Source: Anaerohabitans sp964387285
GTDB lineage: Bacteria; Zhuqueibacterota; Zhuqueibacteria; Residuimicrobiales; Residuimicrobiaceae
Length of the DNA stretch: 64,000 bases
Reading direction: 5' to 3'
NCBI GenBank assembly: GCA_964387285.1
Contig: CAYLWO010000003.1
Coordinates: forward strand, 102,449-166,448
Shown: one piece after another, positions 27,027-35,020 of the stretch
Layout: every line of letters begins with the position of its first letter
Numbering within the stretch: the stretch's first letter is position 1
Position numbers and translations under genes: made by a program
The notes under the pieces: model-generated
Told to the model about the DNA's origin: nothing
The model's input: the letters and a program-made list of their open reading frames with translations, nothing else
Databases searched by the model: none

Positions 27027-27845
27027 TCACAGTTGGAGATAATACCCATCCATTAAAAGCTGCAAGAACCATTCACTGGGATCCGCGTCATCCTTTTTAA
27101 TGTGCCAGTGAATCTGCTGGTCGCCGTTCAAGGCGACAATTGTATTGGCAAGCGTGCTTCCTTCTCCTGTATAATTGCCGAGACCGTCATCGCCAATATC
27201 CAAATAGCATGTTTGATTGTCGACTGTGTTCCAATTCGCCGGATCAGTGGAGAGATATAACCGTATGACCGGAGAACCTGACTGTGATGTCAACCGGGCA
27301 TACAAAATCGCTCTAATCTGAATATGAGTGGCATTTGACGGCAACGAGTGACCGATCAACGTTTCTATATCCAAAGTCGCCCCCTCATCGGCACTGGTGG
27401 ATAACGTCGTCACATTGCGAAGCGTCGCTGAAAACGGGACGAAAACAAGGGAACCGGGAATAGGGAGAGGAATGCGTACGGTGTTGCCTCTGGCAATCGA
27501 CAAGAGAGCGCCGGGTTGCCCGTCTCGATTCAATGAAAGGGTCTGGTTGTCCGTGTCAATGAATTGGGGCTGCGTGCTCAAATTGCCCACAGCGTCGGCG
27601 ATTAGCATCTGTTGATGACCGTTTGCCAGGTCGGAAATGCGCACATTGCCGGCCACGTCTAAACTGGCTTGCGGTAAGGTCGTTCCGATGCCCAACCTGC
27701 CGTCATTGGTCATGCGGACGGTTTCGCTTTGTGAATTGAGAATTACTAATTGCGCGAAAGACGGACGAAAAGTCATCAGGCAACTTAACGCCAGACCATA
27801 ATAAAGGGATGAGATTCTCAAATATCGATTTGTATAAAGTACCAT
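27027..27845 (-). CDS. Secreted tail-fibre-like protein, paralog 1 of a tandem trio
   Basis: A 272-residue protein with AGGAG 6 bases before ATG and a signal peptide (YYGLALSCLMTFRPSFAQ). Residues 48-70 carry the motif NDGRLGIGTTLPQASLDVAG followed by NVRI. Residues 78-103 have the second conserved block (QQMLIADAVGNLS and DTDNQTLSL). The rest is a beta-rich domain of about 160 residues ending DGYYLQL. The LGIGTT.P.A.LDV motif is known from phage tail fibres and from secreted proteins of FCB bacteria. It shares overall layout with the next two upstream genes and is last in their presumed operon. Function unknown; no FlgD-type sorting domain is present. Confidence 0.75.
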   Translation of the reverse strand: MVLYTNRYLRISSLYYGLALSCLMTFRPSFAQLVILNSQSETVRMTNDGRLGIGTTLPQASLDVAGNVRISDLANGHQQMLIADAVGNLSTQPQFIDTDNQTLSLNRDGQPGALLSIARGNTVRIPLPIPGSLVFVPFSATLRNVTTLSTSADEGATLDIETLIGHSLPSNATHIQIRAILYARLTSQSGSPVIRLYLSTDPANWNTVDNQTCYLDIGDDGLGNYTGEGSTLANTIVALNGDQQIHWHIKKDDADPSEWFLQLLMDGYYLQL

Positions 27846-27911
27846 CTCAAACTCCTGGTTGTTTCAATATGAATTTTGAACAGTTTGCTGTTCATGAAAA
27901 AGTTGACATAT

Positions 27912-28706
27912 CTAATACGCGACAAAATAACCTTCCAGATATACGTCCATCCTCAGGAAAAAATTATGACCCATTGTGTTGTCGACATTGTCAGATTCTA
28001 CCGAGTATTGAAATTCATAGTTGGCCGCGGATTCGAGAACGACGGTAGCTGTTTGTGAATTCTCCCAGCAATCGCTATCATAAACCTGATGGCCGGCATC
28101 GATGTATAACACGCGTGTATCATCGGTAAATGAGCCGGAACGATCGATCCAGACATTTAAGATGGGATTATCGTATGTAAGTTTCCTTACATGAGCGTTA
28201 ATACGAAGCATGAGATGCTGGGTGTTGTCGGGAAAGTTGAATCCAGGTATTTTTTCCTGCAACCAGGTCAGCACATTGAATGTGCCTTGCTTTTTGTTGA
28301 TGGCGTAAAGTTGTCCAAGATATCGACGAAGTGGAAAAAAAGCTCTGGCTCCTGTTGGTGCTGTGGGCAGCACGACGGTGTTTCCGTTGGAAATGCTTAG
28401 ATTTTGTCCGTTTATGGATAATGTCTGTTGATCCGTATCGACGGGAATGGTCTCAACAGACAACAGTCCATTGGTCTCAACCGTTACCATGCGCTGCGGC
28501 GATGAACTCAGGCTGGAGATGCGCGCATTGCCATTCACATCCAATTGCGCATTTGGTTGCGTGGTGGCCAATCCCAGTCGGCCTTGCTCCGAGATGCGGA
28601 CAATCTCGGCGCCCGAACCATTCCAAATTCGAATCTGCGCAATGCCGGCAACAACCGCACCGAGGAGCAGAATAATATTGATTGTTTGTTTTAGTAGGTT
28701 CAGCAT
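27912..28706 (-). CDS. Secreted tail-fibre-like protein, paralog 2 of a tandem trio
   Basis: A 264-residue protein with AGGGG 8 bases before ATG and signal peptide (TINIILLLGAVVAGIAQ). The first motif is QGRLGLATTQPNAQLDVNGN (41-60). The second is QRMVTVETNGLLS with DTDQQTLSI (71-98). The C-terminal domain differs strongly from its neighbours in sequence but ends in the matching LEGYFVAY. The gap to the next gene is 66 bases and to the previous one 25 bases. Function unknown; likely cell-surface or secreted. Confidence 0.75.
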   Translation of the reverse strand: MLNLLKQTINIILLLGAVVAGIAQIRIWNGSGAEIVRISEQGRLGLATTQPNAQLDVNGNARISSLSSSPQRMVTVETNGLLSVETIPVDTDQQTLSINGQNLSISNGNTVVLPTAPTGARAFFPLRRYLGQLYAINKKQGTFNVLTWLQEKIPGFNFPDNTQHLMLRINAHVRKLTYDNPILNVWIDRSGSFTDDTRVLYIDAGHQVYDSDCWENSQTATVVLESAANYEFQYSVESDNVDNTMGHNFFLRMDVYLEGYFVAY

Positions 28707-28731
28707 GTTGATACCCCTAAGTAGATTTCAC

Positions 28732-29538
28732 TCAGTTTAATTGTTTGTAATAGCCATCGATGTACACCATGGCAAAATACTTGCACGCCGCGTTGCCGGA
28801 ACCCGACTTGCGAAATGAAAAGTTGAGGGTCTTGCTGTCTCCCAAAGCGATGATCTTGGAACAGCTGGTGTCTTTTTCCGGCGTCCTGAGATTATGGACG
28901 CCGTCTGCCGGATAACCATAATCAACATAAGCGATCATTTTTTCCAGAGAGATGGCGACATCCGGAGCGGTCATGACGTACAGCTGAAAATTGGGATTTG
29001 CCGCGCCTGTCGCGTCACCGTCAGCGATTACGCGCAACAGGATATGACTGGCATCAGCAGGGAGCAGCGCTCCCAAGATGTCACCTACATTAACGGAAAA
29101 ATTAAAAGGAGTTGTATCCCTGGTTTCCGATTGATAGAGAAATTTACGCAACGGGTAAAATAGCAAAGCCGGTGCTGAGGGCATGCCCAGGCTCACTTCA
29201 TTCCCGTCGGTAATACCGAGCATGTAGCCCAGATTGACGTCCGAACGAAGGTAGAGAGTCTGGTCGTCTGTATTTTGTGGAATGGCCATGGCCGACAATT
29301 CACCATTGGCATCGGCGATCACCATTCTTTTTGCACCGCCCAGCAGATTCTGTACACGCATGGTGCCGACCACATCAAGACGCGCTTGCGGGTTTGTGGT
29401 CCCCAGTCCCAGAGAACCTGAGGAGGTGATCACTCCCAAGTTGCTTGCTCCTTCCTTGAACAATATTTGGGCAAAGAGATATTGAGTTACCAGCAACTTG
29501 AGCAAGAGAATCAATATCAAGTTTTTCATTTTTAACAT
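28732..29538 (-). CDS. Secreted tail-fibre-like protein, paralog 3 of a tandem trio (first in operon)
   Basis: A 268-residue protein with a clear AAGGAG site before ATG 29538 and a signal peptide (ILILLLKLLVTQYLFAQ). Conserved blocks: SGSLGLGTTNPQARLDVVGT (40-59) and KRMVIADANGELS with NTDDQTLYL (70-97). The variable beta-rich domain ends DGYYKQLN. First gene of the trio; the 542-base gap upstream should carry its promoter. Function unknown. Confidence 0.75.
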   Translation of the reverse strand: MLKMKNLILILLLKLLVTQYLFAQILFKEGASNLGVITSSGSLGLGTTNPQARLDVVGTMRVQNLLGGAKRMVIADANGELSAMAIPQNTDDQTLYLRSDVNLGYMLGITDGNEVSLGMPSAPALLFYPLRKFLYQSETRDTTPFNFSVNVGDILGALLPADASHILLRVIADGDATGAANPNFQLYVMTAPDVAISLEKMIAYVDYGYPADGVHNLRTPEKDTSCSKIIALGDSKTLNFSFRKSGSGNAACKYFAMVYIDGYYKQLN

Positions 29539-30080
29539 TTTTTCTCCTTTTCATTAAAAAGTTACATCAATAAATGGGGTAGAAAATTCTGGTTATTTCA
29601 CGTTTTTATGGTGAAAAGACGAAACCAAAAAAAGAATGATTTTTTAATAACTTGTTAATGTTGAACGTAAAGGGAGTGATAAAATTTATTAAACTGCTGC
29701 AGGTGAACTATACAAATAACGTGCCAATTGATAAGAAAGATTTAATTTAGGTGATATGTAAAAAAATTTTGTTTGTGGGAACGGTGAGTTTCAATTTTAA
29801 TTCTATTAGAGTTATCATCGGATGGTCTGAAAACGATTTGGCTTTGCCAGTAAATAATTCGAAAAAAAGAGCAGATGACAGCACGCAGAGCCACCATCTA
29901 CTTATCCTGTGGATATTTGATATAGATTTATAACAATGATCTATCTCCTTTTTGTTGCGAGTCGGTATTTTGGGGACTAAGCCAAGACAAATTCTATAAT
30001 ATCAATTTTTTATACAATGATAATTTTACAATTGTTTTGAAATTAATAAGTATTGCTTGTCTTGGTCCGAGCCCGTATAT
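29539..30080. other. AT-rich 542-base gap
   Basis: No convincing gene. The stretch lies upstream of the secreted-paralog operon and downstream of kamA. It contains an inverted repeat, CCAAGACAA (29982-29990) with TTGTCTTGG (30057-30065), around a very AT-rich core. This could be a loose terminator region for kamA. A 60-codon frame at 29751-29933 lacks good start signals and family features. Confidence 0.5.
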
Positions 30081-31226
30081 CTATTTCCGATTTGGATTGT
30101 ACCGGATGGGTTTTCCTTCCACCCGCTCAATTGGATCATTGACAAAAACTCTGCCGAGTCCGATGGCAGAGGTGAGCGTGCCGCCTTTTTTGTCCTCGCT
30201 GATGCCGTCCGAGTAACCCAGATCCACCGGAACTTTGCCTCTGCCGCCCTGAGCATCTACCACATAAGTGGGTCGGAGAAATCCGGTGGTGGCGCCGCAT
30301 AGGTCGCGACAAATTTCTTTCCCTTTATTGACCGGTGTTCTGAAATGGCCCGTGCCTTCCACCAGATCAGCATAATAGAGATAATAGGGCCTGACGCCCA
30401 TTTTCCCGAGACTGTGCACAAGGTTGCGCATGACATCCGTATCATCGTTAACGCCTTTAAGCAAAACCGACTGGTTTCCTAATGGGATGCCCACTTGCCG
30501 CAATATTTGCACAGCCTGCCAGCTTTCCTCAGTTATCTCATTGGGATGATTAAAATGGGTATTGATGAAAAGCTGTGGATCCTTGAACGATCGTGGCGTG
30601 TGACTCTTGAGCACCTCGATCAGTTCCGTATCCTCGACAATTTTCTGCGGCCAGACGCAGGGCACGCGGGTGCCGATGCGAATGACATCCAGGTGATCGA
30701 TCTTTTTGAGCTTGCCTAAAATTTCATCGAGACGTTTGTTCGAAATGAGCAAAGGATCTCCGCCGGAGATCAGCACATCCCGGATCTCCTCATGGCCGGC
30801 AACATAGTCAACGCCCTTCATGATCTCTTCGATAGCCGGATTTTTGTGGTCGTCGCCGACCTTGCGTTTTCTGGTGCAGAACCGGCAATACATGGCGCAC
30901 TCGTTGGATACGAACAACAGCACGCGGTCTGGATAACGGTGGATGATGGTTCTGGGACCTCCCAATGGAATATCACCCTCCTCATCCAGGGGATCCTCGC
31001 TCAAATCCATGTAATGCTCGAGCTCTTCCACATCGGGAATGGCTTGTTTCCAGATGCCGTCGTTTATTTTTTGAATAAGGCTGAGATAATAGGTATTCAC
31101 CCGCATCGGATATTTGGCAATGACCTGCTCAAGCTGCGGATCAACGCGCGCACCCTGTCCTGTGAGCCATTTTTCCAGGTCTGCAAAGGTCTTGATCGCA
31201 TTTTTTAGAATATCTTTATAGGCCAT
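30081..31226 (-). CDS. kamA: Lysine 2,3-aminomutase (radical SAM, PLP)
   Basis: A 381-residue protein with GGGAGGA about 8 bases before its ATG. The radical-SAM cluster is C110/C114/C117 (CAMYCRFC). The PLP-binding lysine is K331 in VDAQGGRGKVPV. The two carboxylates that hold the lysine side chain in the clostridial enzyme appear as Asp287 (YADLVEGTGHFR) and Asp324 (YVVDAQGG); the glutamate enzyme has Lys and Asn there, so lysine is favoured. It makes beta-lysine, for a compatible solute, fermentation or EF-P modification. No beta-lysine acetyltransferase gene is in the window. It lies 35 bases after the CobW-type gene. It is shorter than the clostridial enzyme of about 416 residues but keeps all the core motifs. 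Confidence 0.88.
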   Translation of the reverse strand: MAYKDILKNAIKTFADLEKWLTGQGARVDPQLEQVIAKYPMRVNTYYLSLIQKINDGIWKQAIPDVEELEHYMDLSEDPLDEEGDIPLGGPRTIIHRYPDRVLLFVSNECAMYCRFCTRKRKVGDDHKNPAIEEIMKGVDYVAGHEEIRDVLISGGDPLLISNKRLDEILGKLKKIDHLDVIRIGTRVPCVWPQKIVEDTELIEVLKSHTPRSFKDPQLFINTHFNHPNEITEESWQAVQILRQVGIPLGNQSVLLKGVNDDTDVMRNLVHSLGKMGVRPYYLYYADLVEGTGHFRTPVNKGKEICRDLCGATTGFLRPTYVVDAQGGRGKVPVDLGYSDGISEDKKGGTLTSAIGLGRVFVNDPIERVEGKPIRYNPNRK

Positions 31227-31261
31227 GTCACGTTCTCCTCCCGTATTGTTTTTTTAAAACC

Positions 31262-32167
31262 TTACTGGTTTATAAATTCGGTGAGATCCAATTTCGGTAA
31301 ATCCAATCCGATTACCACCAGTTGATTTTTCCCCACCTGGCCGGTTGGGAACAACGTCTCCTGCCATGTGTCCTGGCCTGCATCAATATAATAGCACTGA
31401 TTCTCGATAGTGACAAATCCCTTGGCGCGCAACTGGCTGCCCTGTATTTTTTGGACCAGCCTTTGCCACGCAGCGCGAGTAAAGATACCATCCGTTTGCA
31501 GGGTAAGGGATTGCACCGGATCCGGACGCCCATCGCCCAATTCGCCAACCGGTGCAGGCCGCGGACGACGCAGACGCTGCAGCAGGTCCAGAGAAAAATT
31601 TGCGTATTGGGTTTCAATGACCTGCGCTCGCGGCGCCAGTTCTGCCAGAGCCTGACGTGTTGCGTCTAGAGCTTCTGCAGAAGCCAAATCGGTTTTATTC
31701 AGCAGGATCAGATCAGCGTTCACAACCTGTGAAATCGGCGCTTGCAGAAATTTAACGATTTTGAAAAAATTCGTCGCATCCACCAAAGCAACACAGGCCT
31801 GCAAATCAATGCGCCGGATGAGATTAGGCAAGGCCAGCATTTTTTCCATCTCGGACGTATCGGCCAGACCTGTGGCTTCGATCAACAACAGCTCCGGCCT
31901 GAGCTGCACGGCGATGCGTTCGATTTCGTCGATAAAATCGGTGCGCACACAGATGCAGAACAGGCTGCCCTTGTTTAATTCTACCAGTTGATAATCGCCT
32001 TTGAGCAACAATGCGCCGTCAATGCCCACCTGACCGAATTCATTGACCAGCAACACGGTGCGCCGGCTGCGATAATGCTCGATCAGCCGGTTCAGCAACG
32101 TGGTTTTGCCGGCAGCGAGAAAACCGGTGAGTAAAATGGTGGGAATCAATCCATGCTTTTCAGCCAT
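31262..32167 (-). CDS. CobW/P47K-type G3E GTPase
   Basis: A 301-residue protein with Walker A GFLAAGKT (15-22), Walker B-like LLLIEATGLAD, the NKTD guanine motif and a C-terminal CobW domain ending near DLPKLDLTEFINQ. The usual metal-binding GCxCC of the family is replaced by GSLFCIC (Cys71, Cys73). I associate this variant with CobW-like proteins beside corrinoid methyltransferases. The ATG lies 22 bases inside the end of the upstream methyltransferase-thioredoxin gene, with AAGGA directly before it, so translation is coupled. Family role: metal or cofactor chaperone using GTP. A cobalamin or zinc service to its neighbour is inference. Confidence 0.85.
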   Translation of the reverse strand: MAEKHGLIPTILLTGFLAAGKTTLLNRLIEHYRSRRTVLLVNEFGQVGIDGALLLKGDYQLVELNKGSLFCICVRTDFIDEIERIAVQLRPELLLIEATGLADTSEMEKMLALPNLIRRIDLQACVALVDATNFFKIVKFLQAPISQVVNADLILLNKTDLASAEALDATRQALAELAPRAQVIETQYANFSLDLLQRLRRPRPAPVGELGDGRPDPVQSLTLQTDGIFTRAAWQRLVQKIQGSQLRAKGFVTIENQCYYIDAGQDTWQETLFPTGQVGKNQLVVIGLDLPKLDLTEFINQ

Positions 32168-33765
32168 TCCTTGATGACCTCCACCGAAGGCACGCGACCA
32201 TCCGCTTTAACCTGCTCGACCACGCTGATGATAGCCGGCAATTCGTTGATCTGATAACCGGCGATTTTTTTCTTGTCAATGATTTTGTGGATTTCCACCC
32301 GACTGCCCAGTTCTTTCTGCGCCTGGCGTACGTTTTCCATTGCTTGACGACTGGCTTCGCTGTCGTCGGCCAAAACCAGCAACCGGCCGCGGTTTTGCCA
32401 CATTTTAAGCGAATACTTTTCATTGATGCGTTGCTGAATGGCTTTGATCAATTCCTGGCGGGAAGGGATGATGCTGACGAATTTGATCTGTCCGTCGATG
32501 CAGATGGTGGGTATATTTTTCACCATCAGGCCCATCATAAACTCGATGGATTCCCGTTCCTTGATTTTGTGCTCGCGCCAGATGACCAGTCCGTGGAAAC
32601 TTTCGACTGCTGAGCGCACCGCCTCCACCATATACTGGCAGGGTGCGCAGGATTCCGAATCCAGCGTCACCACATCGACGATGACCTGATCGGAGCGACC
32701 GTACTCGCTGAGATTAATGGTCTCCTCCGTTGCCTGTTCTTTGACCTGCAGCTCTTTTGCGACCTGTCGCTGATACGGATCTTGCACAAGGCCGGTGATC
32801 AGCTGCAGGTGATGAGGCGGCGTGGCAAAAGGCAAATCGCAACCCGGCGCCAGGATAAAGCCGGCATCCCCGCCGATCTCCAGACACTCCAGCGCATTGC
32901 GCGTCACGTCCGATTCTTTACCGAGCAGCAGGACCACGGTCAATTGCAGATTGCCGCCGAACGAGACCTTGTGTTTTTGACAAATGCTTTTGACAAAATC
33001 GAGGGGAATGTTTTCATCCACGGAAATGTTATCCGGCCCGGTCAGGCACATGTTTTCCACATTTTTCTGCGCATGACCGCAGACAAAAAACGAGCTCGGT
33101 TTCTTTCTATTGCGCACATGCCGGAAAAAATCAGAAGCGTAAGGTGTCACGTATTCCTGAAACGCTTCGGGTGAAATCTGGCTGGTCATGGGATCGACAA
33201 TGGAAATGATGTCGCAGTTATGATCAATATAAATATCGGCCATGCTTTTGGCCACGGTGGTGCAATAAGCCAACAAGGCTTTAACCTCATCAGGCCGGTC
33301 ATACATGTCGATAAAAATGGAAGTGCCTTTCAGATGCAAAGCCAGAGTAAAAGGACCGGTGATCAAACCATAGAGGGCCACATCCGGAGCTGATTTTTGT
33401 ATCTGCTGCAAAGCGTACAGGATAACAGGGATTCGACCGGCTGTGGCGGACAATGGCGGCAGGTCCTGCAGTTGTTTTTCATCCAAAACATGGCTCTGTA
33501 CTGCCGGTGGATTTTCCGGGGCCCACTGCAGCTTACAGCCGAGAATTTCCGCTTCAACCGAGAGATCGAAATAAACCGGAATGCCGTCCGGTTTATACAG
33601 CTCGATGGCCTTTAAGATGCCTTTGGTCAATAAATCGCCGGATTTTAGAAATGACTCGGCATCTGTTTGGATCAACGAAGCGCCGTGACAACCAACGAAC
33701 GGCACCCAGGGCGTCCGTTCGGTTTTTTTACCGTGGATGGCGTCTAACAGGAGGCTTTTGCCCAT
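32146..33765 (-). CDS. MtaA/HemE-like methyltransferase domain fused to two thioredoxin folds
   Basis: A 539-residue protein. Residues 1-335 match the uroporphyrinogen decarboxylase superfamily, closer to corrinoid methyltransferases (MtaA/MtbA) by the GPFTLALHLKG, DPMTSQISPE and APGCDLPFATPP blocks. In MtaA-type enzymes zinc is held by HxC and a later Cys. Here the first His is Phe227 (FFVCGH, with Cys229) while Cys309 is kept. Residues 360-450 are a thioredoxin-like domain with CAPC (373-376) and cis-Pro419. Residues 458-539 look like a second thioredoxin-like fold with Pro510 but no CxxC. It overlaps the CobW-type gene. Redox control of methyl transfer is a guess. Confidence 0.75.
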   Translation of the reverse strand: MGKSLLLDAIHGKKTERTPWVPFVGCHGASLIQTDAESFLKSGDLLTKGILKAIELYKPDGIPVYFDLSVEAEILGCKLQWAPENPPAVQSHVLDEKQLQDLPPLSATAGRIPVILYALQQIQKSAPDVALYGLITGPFTLALHLKGTSIFIDMYDRPDEVKALLAYCTTVAKSMADIYIDHNCDIISIVDPMTSQISPEAFQEYVTPYASDFFRHVRNRKKPSSFFVCGHAQKNVENMCLTGPDNISVDENIPLDFVKSICQKHKVSFGGNLQLTVVLLLGKESDVTRNALECLEIGGDAGFILAPGCDLPFATPPHHLQLITGLVQDPYQRQVAKELQVKEQATEETINLSEYGRSDQVIVDVVTLDSESCAPCQYMVEAVRSAVESFHGLVIWREHKIKERESIEFMMGLMVKNIPTICIDGQIKFVSIIPSRQELIKAIQQRINEKYSLKMWQNRGRLLVLADDSEASRQAMENVRQAQKELGSRVEIHKIIDKKKIAGYQINELPAIISVVEQVKADGRVPSVEVIKEWLKSMD

Positions 33766-33954
33766 ATGAAACGACCTTTCTTATGATTTACAACTTTTGA
33801 GCGGCTTTGTCCGTATTGCGATTTATATATCAAGGAGTGCAAAGCAAACACTCAGCAGGTTAGCTGATTAATATGGTTTTAAATTATGAATTTCAAGGGG
33901 TTCAGACAAGCATTATTTTTCTGTGCGTCAGGTCAAATTCTTAAAATAAAGAAT

Positions 33955-33983
33955 TTGCGAAAACTGATTAGAATGACTAAATT
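33955..33983 (+). promoter_or_regulatory. Candidate promoter for the DUF4412-like gene
   Basis: TTGCGA (33955-33960), a 17-base spacer and TAAATT (33978-33983) lie 35 bases before the start at 34018. The same -10 hexamer and spacing appear before the tetR gene. It is a pattern match only. Confidence 0.35.
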
Positions 33984-34017
33984 TATATCTAAATTTTTCA
34001 TCAAGAAGGGAGCAAGT

Positions 34018-34740
34018 ATGCGTAGTAAAATTCTAGTGTGTGCGGCAGTGGTGGCGATGATGATCAATTCGGTTTATGCGGATATCATGATGAAGCGAAA
34101 AATACATACTGATGCCATGAAGATGATGGGCATGACCACGCCGGCCAAAGATGAAATCAGCACCACCTGGATCGCTGAGGGCAAAATGAGCAATGACAGT
34201 CCGGAGAGCATGGTGATCCTGCGCAGCGATAAAGAGGTCATTTATACCATTTCGAAAAAAGATAAAAAGTATGTGGAAATTCCGTTCAGCACGCTTACCA
34301 GTGTTGCCGCTGATCCTCAAATGGATGAGGTCATGAAGGGCATGGCCGGTCAGATAAAAATCTCCATTACCGAAACGGCAGAGACCAAGGACATCAACGG
34401 ATGGAAATGCCGTAAATATAACCAGGTGATGACCATGCCCATGGTCGGACCCGTGACCAGTGAAGTGTGGGCCAGCCCGGACATCAAGGTCGATTTTGAA
34501 ATGTATATGAAAGCGTCGGCTGCCTTGTATGCGCGCATGCCGGGCATGGGCAGCGCTTTGCAGGATATCATTAAAGAGATGAAAAAAATGAAAGGCATTC
34601 CGGTTCTGACCACGACGACCATGAAAATGATGGGCGCTGAGATGAAAACCAGCGACGAACTGCTGGAAGTCAAAGAGGATAAAGCGCCGGCCGGCGTGTT
34701 TGAGATTCCGGCCGGATACAAAAAGACGGATATGAAATAA
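34018..34740 (+). CDS. Secreted DUF4412-like protein
   Basis: The start at ATG 34018 (240 residues) has AAGGGA 7 bases upstream and opens a signal peptide (ILVCAAVVAMMINSVYA). The frame is open further up but without signals. The mature protein is Met- and Lys-rich. It has the pattern of DUF4412/outer-membrane-lipoprotein-sorting-like proteins: ISTTWIAEGKM, VIYTISKKDKKYVEI, WKCRKYNQVMTMPMVG, TSEVWASPDIKVD and a closing FEIPAGYKK. Such proteins form a LolA-like beta sheet, but a ligand cannot be named. It stands alone on the + strand between two minus-strand operons and has its own terminator. Confidence 0.75.
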   Translation: MRSKILVCAAVVAMMINSVYADIMMKRKIHTDAMKMMGMTTPAKDEISTTWIAEGKMSNDSPESMVILRSDKEVIYTISKKDKKYVEIPFSTLTSVAADPQMDEVMKGMAGQIKISITETAETKDINGWKCRKYNQVMTMPMVGPVTSEVWASPDIKVDFEMYMKASAALYARMPGMGSALQDIIKEMKKMKGIPVLTTTTMKMMGAEMKTSDELLEVKEDKAPAGVFEIPAGYKKTDMK

Positions 34741-34784
34741 TTTTTCATTATCCTGCTTGCAGGATATCGTTGATTTTACAATGT

Positions 34785-34820
34785 AAAAAACGTCGAATAT
34801 CAGGTTCGGCGTTTTTTTTT
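34785..34820 (+). terminator. Rho-independent terminator
   Basis: AACGTCGAA and TTCGGCGTT form a 9-base stem with one G-U pair. It is preceded by an A-run and followed by ten T residues, 45 bases after the stop of the DUF4412-like gene. Confidence 0.8.
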
Positions 34821-34859
34821 TGAGATTTTCAAAAAGATCGCTCAGCTGATTCCTGTCGA

Positions 34860-35020
34860 GGGAAAGTTGAAGAGGTCGTCCAAAAGAGACTTGCGCATAT
34901 AGTGCCGGAAATTTCTCCGCCTAAAGGCGGAACTAGCTGCTCATTACGACTTTGAACGGGGAGGAAGAACGTCCTGTCCCAACTCTGGCGCCGGAGGATT
35001 TACCGGCGCGATCATGATCC
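34860..35020. repeat. Hairpin repeats (family B copy 2 and family C copy 2)
   Basis: GTGCCGGAAATTTCTCCGCC with AAAGGCGGAACTAG (34902-34936) matches 48497-48528. GGCGCCGGAGGATTTACCGG (34987-35006) preceded by TGTCCCAA matches 22985-23021. The repeats fill the space between the terminator and the end of the methyltransferase gene on the other strand. Confidence 0.65.

Noticed and set aside
26807..27049. An 80-codon minus frame as an intact small gene
   Set aside because: It overlaps the end of the secreted paralog and lacks a start signal. Only part of it looks protein-like, so I list the stretch as a possible remnant instead.
29751..29933. A 60-codon + frame in the gap before kamA
   Set aside because: No well-spaced ribosome site, no signal peptide or family pattern; AT-rich gap where such frames arise by chance.
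34860..35020. The regularly spaced repeats as a CRISPR array
   Set aside because: There is no run of equal repeats with equal spacers anywhere in the window, and no cas gene; the repeats are dispersed hairpins.
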